Below are positions 6,578 through 9,539 of a DNA stretch of 9,539 bases, one piece after another. This DNA comes from an uncultured Faecalibacterium sp. GTDB taxonomy: Bacteria > Bacillota > Clostridia > Oscillospirales > Ruminococcaceae. Where the stretch lies: NCBI GenBank assembly GCA_902463235.1, contig CABQER010000035.1, positions 1 to 9,539 of the forward strand. Direction: 5' to 3'. The stretch's first letter is position 1; the number at the start of each line of letters is the position of its first letter. A program made the translations under genes and the position numbers. The notes under the pieces are model-generated. The model made no database searches. It was not told the DNA's origin and worked only from the letters and a program-made list of their open reading frames with translations.

Positions 6578-6802
6578 CAGCTTTGTCCAAGGCCCGCCGA
6601 AAGCAGGGAAAAGGAAAGCTTTTCCATCCTTCCTCCGGACAGGCGCGCACGCTGTTAAAAGGCATTCTTTTCCTGCAGAACTGTTCTTCATGTGCGCACA
6701 GTTTTGGAATTATATGGAAATTTTTCGCACGCTTTTGCCCGAATTTCCCGCAAAATGCTTGAATAAACGAATTTTTTGTAAATTTCTTGTGTACATTTCC
6801 AG
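6578..6802. other. Intergenic stretch between the birA terminator and the OPT promoter
   Basis: No supportable gene. It is AT-rich in its right half and holds three small symmetric elements: aactgt/acagtt (6679-6684 with 6698-6703), which encloses most of a perfect 10-nt palindrome tgtgcgcaca (6691-6700), and ttttgc/gcaaaa (6733-6738 with 6750-6755). They lie about 50-125 nt before the OPT -35 and could be regulator sites, but nothing identifies a regulator. Confidence 0.4.
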
Positions 6803-6831
6803 TTGCCAATTCAGTCATACTTTAGTATAAT
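6803..6831 (+). promoter_or_regulatory. Promoter of the OPT-PqqD operon
   Basis: TTGCCA (6803-6808), exact 17-nt spacer and TATAAT (6826-6831): the best sigma-A-type promoter in the window. Start near 6838 gives a 115-nt leader that contains a long hairpin just before the ribosome binding site. Confidence 0.8.
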
Positions 6832-6891
6832 AGAGTACGTGCCAGCGTGTCCTTTTGGATGGGATGCGCGTGTTTAGGAAATCGGAAAACG

Positions 6892-6947
6892 GACAGCACA
6901 AGCGCCCTGCCCCAAAAAGCAAGGCGCTTGTGCTGTCGCAAGGAGAG
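6892..6947 (+). promoter_or_regulatory. Long perfect hairpin in the OPT leader next to the ribosome binding site
   Basis: gacagcacaagcgcc (6892-6906) and ggcgcttgtgctgtc (6923-6937) are perfect 15-bp complements. After one mismatch, tgc/gca (6908-6910 with 6919-6921) adds three more pairs around an 8-nt loop, cccaaaaa. AAGGAGAG (6940-6947) begins 3 nt after the stem, and the ATG is 5 nt later. No T-run follows, so it is not a terminator. It may protect the mRNA, set translation, or bind a protein; which is unknown. Confidence 0.75.
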
Positions 6948-6952
6948 CAAAC

Positions 6953-8842
6953 ATGAAAGATCAAGAATCCTTCAAGCCGTATATTCCTGCGGAAAAGATC
7001 ACCGCAGAAATGACGGCGACCTCTGTGATCATGGGCATCATCCTGTCTGTGGTCTTCGGCGCTGCAAATGCCTATCTGGGCCTGCGCGTCGGCATGACTG
7101 TTTCTGCCTCCATCCCGGCAGCAGTCATTTCTATGGGCGTGATCCGCGTCCTGCTCAAGAAGAACTCCATTCTGGAGAGCAACATGGTGCAGACCATTGG
7201 TTCCGCAGGCGAGAGCCTGGCCGCCGGTGCCATCTTCACCATGCCCGCACTGTTCCTGTGGGCAAAAGAGGGTCTGTGCGACAAGCCCAGCATCCTGGAG
7301 ATCACCCTGATCGCCCTGTGCGGCGGCATTCTGGGCGTTCTGTTCATGGTGCCCCTGCGCAACGCCCTGATCGTCAAGGAACACGCCACCCTGCTGTACC
7401 CGGAAGGCACCGCCTGTGCAGACGTTCTGCTGGCCGGTGAAGAGGGCGGTGCAAACGCCTCCACCGTGTTCTCCGGCATGGGTCTGGCAGCCATCTTCAA
7501 GTTCATCGTCGATGGCCTGAAGATGATCCCCGCCGACATTGCCGTGGCCTTCAGCTCCTTCAAGGGTGCTCTGGGCATGGAAGTGTACCCCGCTCTGCTG
7601 GGCGTGGGCTACATCGTCGGCCCCAAGACCGCTTCCTACATGTTCACCGGTTCTCTGGTGGGCTGGATGGTCATTATCCCGCTGATCTGCCTGTTCGGCG
7701 CAAACATCTCCCTGTACCCGGCAGCAGCCGGCACCACCATTGCTGATCTGTATGCAGCAGGCGGTGCAGACGCTATCTGGTCCAACTACGTCAAGTATAT
7801 CGGCGCAGGTGCCATTGCTACCGGCGGTATCATCTCGCTGATCAAGAGCCTGCCTCTGATCGCATCCACCTTCCGTGATGCCATGAAGAGCATGAAGGGC
7901 GGCAGTGCTTCCGGCACCTCCCGTACCGAGAAGGACCTGCCCATGCCCTTTATTCTGGGCGGCATCCTGCTCATCATCCTCATCATCTGGCTGGCTCCGG
8001 CCATCCCCGTCAGCCCGCTGGGTGCTCTGCTGATCGTCATCTTCGGCTTCTTCTTCTCCACCGTCTCTGCACGTATGGTCGGCATGATCGGCAGCTCCAA
8101 CAACCCGGTCTCCGGCATGACCATTGCCACCCTGCTGATCGCTACCATGATCCTGAAGGCCACCGGCAACGTTGGCATCGAGGGCATGATCGGCTCCATG
8201 GCCATCGCCTCTGTCATCTGCATCTGCGCTGCCATTGCTGCGGATACCTCTCAGGACCTGAAGACCGGCTACCTGCTGGGTGCGACCCCGGTCAAGCAGC
8301 AGATCGGTGAGCTGATCGGCGTGATTGCCGCCGGTCTGGCCATCGGTGGTGTGCTGTACCTGCTGGACAGCGCATGGGGCTACGGCGGTGCCGAGGTCCC
8401 CGCACCGCAGGCTACCCTGATGAAGATGATCGTCGAGGGCATCATGGGCGGCAACCTGCCCTGGAACCTGGTGTTCACCGGTGTGTTTCTTGCCATTGCT
8501 CTGGAGGTCCTGCGCATCCCCGTGATGCCGTTCGCCATCGGCCTGTATCTGCCCATCTACCTGAACACCTCCATCATGATCGGCGGTGTTGTGCGCTGGT
8601 TCATGGACAGCCGCAAGAATGTTGACGCGAAGCTCAAGGAAGAGCAGACCACCCGCGGCACCCTGTTCTGTGCCGGTATGATCGCAGGCGAGGGCCTTGT
8701 GGGCATCCTGCTGGCTGTGTTTGCCGTGTTCGGCATCAGCACTGCCCTGAGCATTGATCTGGGCAACATTGGCGGCGTGGTCCTGATGATCGTGATGATC
8801 GCATGCCTGCTGGCCTTCTCCATGAAGAAAAAGAAGAACTGA
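6953..8842 (+). CDS. OPT-family oligopeptide transporter
   Basis: Polytopic membrane carrier of the oligopeptide transporter (OPT) family, which imports small peptides or metal-chelate peptides by proton coupling. The bacterial branch is poorly characterised, so the substrate is open. The 629 residues fit the family. Recognised stretches: AANAYLGLRVGMTVSASIPA (37-56), NMVQTIGSAGESLAAGAIF (77-95), YPEGTACADVL (149-159), SSNNPVSGMTIATLL (381-395), DTSQDLKTGYLLGATP (431-446) and PFAIGLYLPIYLNTS (526-540). There are about a dozen or more hydrophobic segments, a hydrophilic loop at 312-330 and a Lys-rich cytoplasmic C-terminus (625-628). AAGGAGAG lies 5 nt before the ATG. Codon choice is markedly biased to a few C-ending codons, suggesting high expression. 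Its stop overlaps the next gene by one base. Confidence 0.95.
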   Translation: MKDQESFKPYIPAEKITAEMTATSVIMGIILSVVFGAANAYLGLRVGMTVSASIPAAVISMGVIRVLLKKNSILESNMVQTIGSAGESLAAGAIFTMPALFLWAKEGLCDKPSILEITLIALCGGILGVLFMVPLRNALIVKEHATLLYPEGTACADVLLAGEEGGANASTVFSGMGLAAIFKFIVDGLKMIPADIAVAFSSFKGALGMEVYPALLGVGYIVGPKTASYMFTGSLVGWMVIIPLICLFGANISLYPAAAGTTIADLYAAGGADAIWSNYVKYIGAGAIATGGIISLIKSLPLIASTFRDAMKSMKGGSASGTSRTEKDLPMPFILGGILLIILIIWLAPAIPVSPLGALLIVIFGFFFSTVSARMVGMIGSSNNPVSGMTIATLLIATMILKATGNVGIEGMIGSMAIASVICICAAIAADTSQDLKTGYLLGATPVKQQIGELIGVIAAGLAIGGVLYLLDSAWGYGGAEVPAPQATLMKMIVEGIMGGNLPWNLVFTGVFLAIALEVLRIPVMPFAIGLYLPIYLNTSIMIGGVVRWFMDSRKNVDAKLKEEQTTRGTLFCAGMIAGEGLVGILLAVFAVFGISTALSIDLGNIGGVVLMIVMIACLLAFSMKKKKN

Positions 8843-9195
8843 TGAGTAAGAAAAAGCAGTCCATCAACTATCTGGACCTCATTCCGCAGCGGGCGGAAAC
8901 CCTGCGCTGGCACACAGACGAAGCCACCGGCCTTATCACCCTTGAGGTGGAGAACACCGGTGTGTTCAATACGATCGCGCAAAAAGTGTTTCATAAACCG
9001 CGCACCACACAGGTGCATCTGGACGAGACCGGCAGCTATCTCTGGCCGCTGATCGACGGCCAGAAGACCGTTGCACAGCTTGCTGACTGCATGAAGCAGC
9101 AGTTCGGCGAAAAGGCCGAACCGCTGTACCCGCGCATCATCAAGTATTTCCAGATCGTGGAATCTTACCACTTTATCAAGTTCCTCAACCAATAA
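8842..9195 (+). CDS. PqqD-family protein (RiPP-recognition-element-like winged helix), coupled to the OPT transporter
   Basis: A 117-residue soluble protein. The C-terminal half, VHLDETGSYLWPLIDGQKTV (58-77), then AQLADCMKQQFGE (78-90) and a final helix to LNQ, matches the PqqD family: a small winged-helix fold that in RiPP pathways binds the leader peptide for a radical SAM enzyme. The N-terminal 57 residues include LITLEVENTGVFNTIAQKVF (31-50), a variable strand-rich part, followed by HKPRTT. I chose the ATG at 8842, which overlaps the OPT stop as TGATG; a longer frame from 8803 would overlap the OPT end by 40 nt. Only a weak purine-rich ribosome site precedes it, so translation is probably coupled to OPT. 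No radical SAM gene or precursor peptide is in the window. The function is unknown; family call is fairly sure. Confidence 0.82.
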   Translation: MSKKKQSINYLDLIPQRAETLRWHTDEATGLITLEVENTGVFNTIAQKVFHKPRTTQVHLDETGSYLWPLIDGQKTVAQLADCMKQQFGEKAEPLYPRIIKYFQIVESYHFIKFLNQ

Positions 9196-9204
9196 GCACA
9201 AAAG

Positions 9205-9248
9205 AAGCGGCGCTCAGAGCCTGTTGCAAGGCACTGAGCGCCGCTTTT
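9205..9248. terminator. Bidirectional terminator between the OPT-PqqD operon and the carboxypeptidase gene
   Basis: A perfect 13-bp stem aagcggcgctcag (9205-9217) with ctgagcgccgctt (9234-9246), plus an inner gcct/aggc pairing around a 6-nt loop. Plus-strand T-runs follow (9245-9248, then more from 9256). In the other direction the opposite strand reads CTTCTTTTG after the stem, so it can also end the convergent minus-strand transcript. Confidence 0.9.
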
Positions 9249-9297
9249 CTTATTCTTTTTTGCTGCTCCAATCTACCGCATCTGCGGCCATGGCATT

Positions 9298-9539
9298 TTA
9301 TCTTCTGCGCCTTCTCGTTTTGAGGCTCAGCGAGCCACCGCCCGCGGCAAGAGTGACCGCCGTTAATGCAGCGAGGATGAACAGCAGTGCGCACAGCAGA
9401 AGTGCTGTGGCTTTGGTGTCGGTGCGGAAGTCGGAGACGTACTCCCGGTGGGTCACAAGGTCCACCGTGCCCACTTCATCGCCATCCAGATACACGGTGG
9501 CTGTACCCACCACACTGCCGCTCTTGACGGTGGCCGCAA
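9298..9539 (-). CDS. D-alanyl-D-alanine carboxypeptidase (PBP5/DacF type), C-terminal end, truncated by window edge
   Basis: Only the last 79 codons are visible; the catalytic serine domain lies outside the window. AATVKSGSVVGTATVYLDG followed by EVGTVDLVTHREY matches the C-terminal beta domain of penicillin-binding protein 5-type carboxypeptidases, which trim peptidoglycan pentapeptides outside the membrane. After it comes a membrane segment (ATALLLCALLFILAALTAV) and a basic end with five Arg. This is a spanning anchor with a basic cytoplasmic tail rather than the amphipathic helix of Escherichia coli PBP5. The frame continues upstream past the GTG at 9513, so that GTG is not the start. Stop TAA at 9298-9300. 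Convergent with the OPT operon. Confidence 0.75.
   Translation of the reverse strand, partial: AATVKSGSVVGTATVYLDGDEVGTVDLVTHREYVSDFRTDTKATALLLCALLFILAALTAVTLAAGGGSLSLKTRRRRR

Noticed and set aside
6691..6831. Short frame of about 46 codons from ATG 6690 in the birA-OPT gap
   Set aside because: No ribosome binding site, low-complexity AT-driven composition, and it runs across the OPT promoter.
6847..7440. 197-codon frame starting in the OPT leader from a GTG
   Set aside because: It passes through the leader hairpin and continues out of frame through the OPT coding region. No ribosome site and no domain.
8803..8841. Upstream extension of the PqqD-like gene to an ATG at 8803
   Set aside because: It would overlap the OPT C-terminus by 40 nt with no better ribosome site. 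The ATG at 8842 overlapping the OPT stop is the usual coupled arrangement.
9298..9513. Complete 71-residue protein starting at GTG 9513
   Set aside because: The frame continues upstream to the window edge with residues typical of the PBP5 C-terminal domain (VKSGSVVGT), so this is the end of a longer gene.

Overview
The window looks like a chromosomal segment from a GC-rich Gram-positive gut Firmicute of the Oscillospiraceae (Ruminococcaceae), most like Faecalibacterium or a close relative. This is inferred from the GC-rich third codon positions, AGGAGG-type ribosome binding sites, TATAAT promoters, a 2[4Fe-4S] clostridial ferredoxin, RicT, and a D-Ala-D-Ala carboxypeptidase C-terminus of clostridial type. 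No database search was possible, so the genus is a judgement.

Layout. (1) Positions 1-1705, minus strand: the N-terminal 568 residues of an RND-type (AcrB/HAE1-like) membrane transporter running off the left edge. It has its own promoter and a 5' leader with two tandem hairpins. It also has an unusual long helical, coiled-coil-like insertion in the extracytoplasmic region. (2) Positions 2119-3072, plus: ricT, an iron-sulfur partner of RNase Y. (3) Positions 3359-3526, plus: a 55-residue 2[4Fe-4S] ferredoxin with its own promoter and a strong terminator; three copies of GTTAGYCT lie before or at its promoter. (4) Positions 3668-6499, plus: a compact housekeeping operon of a TrmN6-type tRNA methyltransferase, RsmI (16S rRNA C1402 2'-O-methyltransferase), a YfcE-like metallophosphoesterase and a biotin protein ligase without a DNA-binding domain, closed by a two-part terminator hairpin. 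(5) Positions 6953-9195, plus: a two-gene operon of an OPT-family oligopeptide transporter and a PqqD/RRE-like small protein. It is driven by a good sigma-A promoter, has a perfect 15-bp hairpin just before the ribosome binding site, and ends in a bidirectional terminator. (6) Positions 9298-9539, minus: the C-terminus of a membrane-anchored penicillin-binding protein 5-type carboxypeptidase, convergent with the OPT operon.

How the parts relate. ricT, trmN6 and rsmI occur in the same order as yaaT-yabB-yabC of Bacillus subtilis, so this is an eroded ancestral RNA-processing and RNA-modification neighbourhood into which a ferredoxin gene has been placed. The most promising less-described unit is the OPT transporter translationally coupled to a PqqD-like protein, with no radical SAM enzyme or precursor peptide in view. 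Next in interest are the hairpin leader of that operon and the coiled-coil insertion in the RND protein. No RNA genes, insertion sequences, CRISPR arrays or phage genes were seen.
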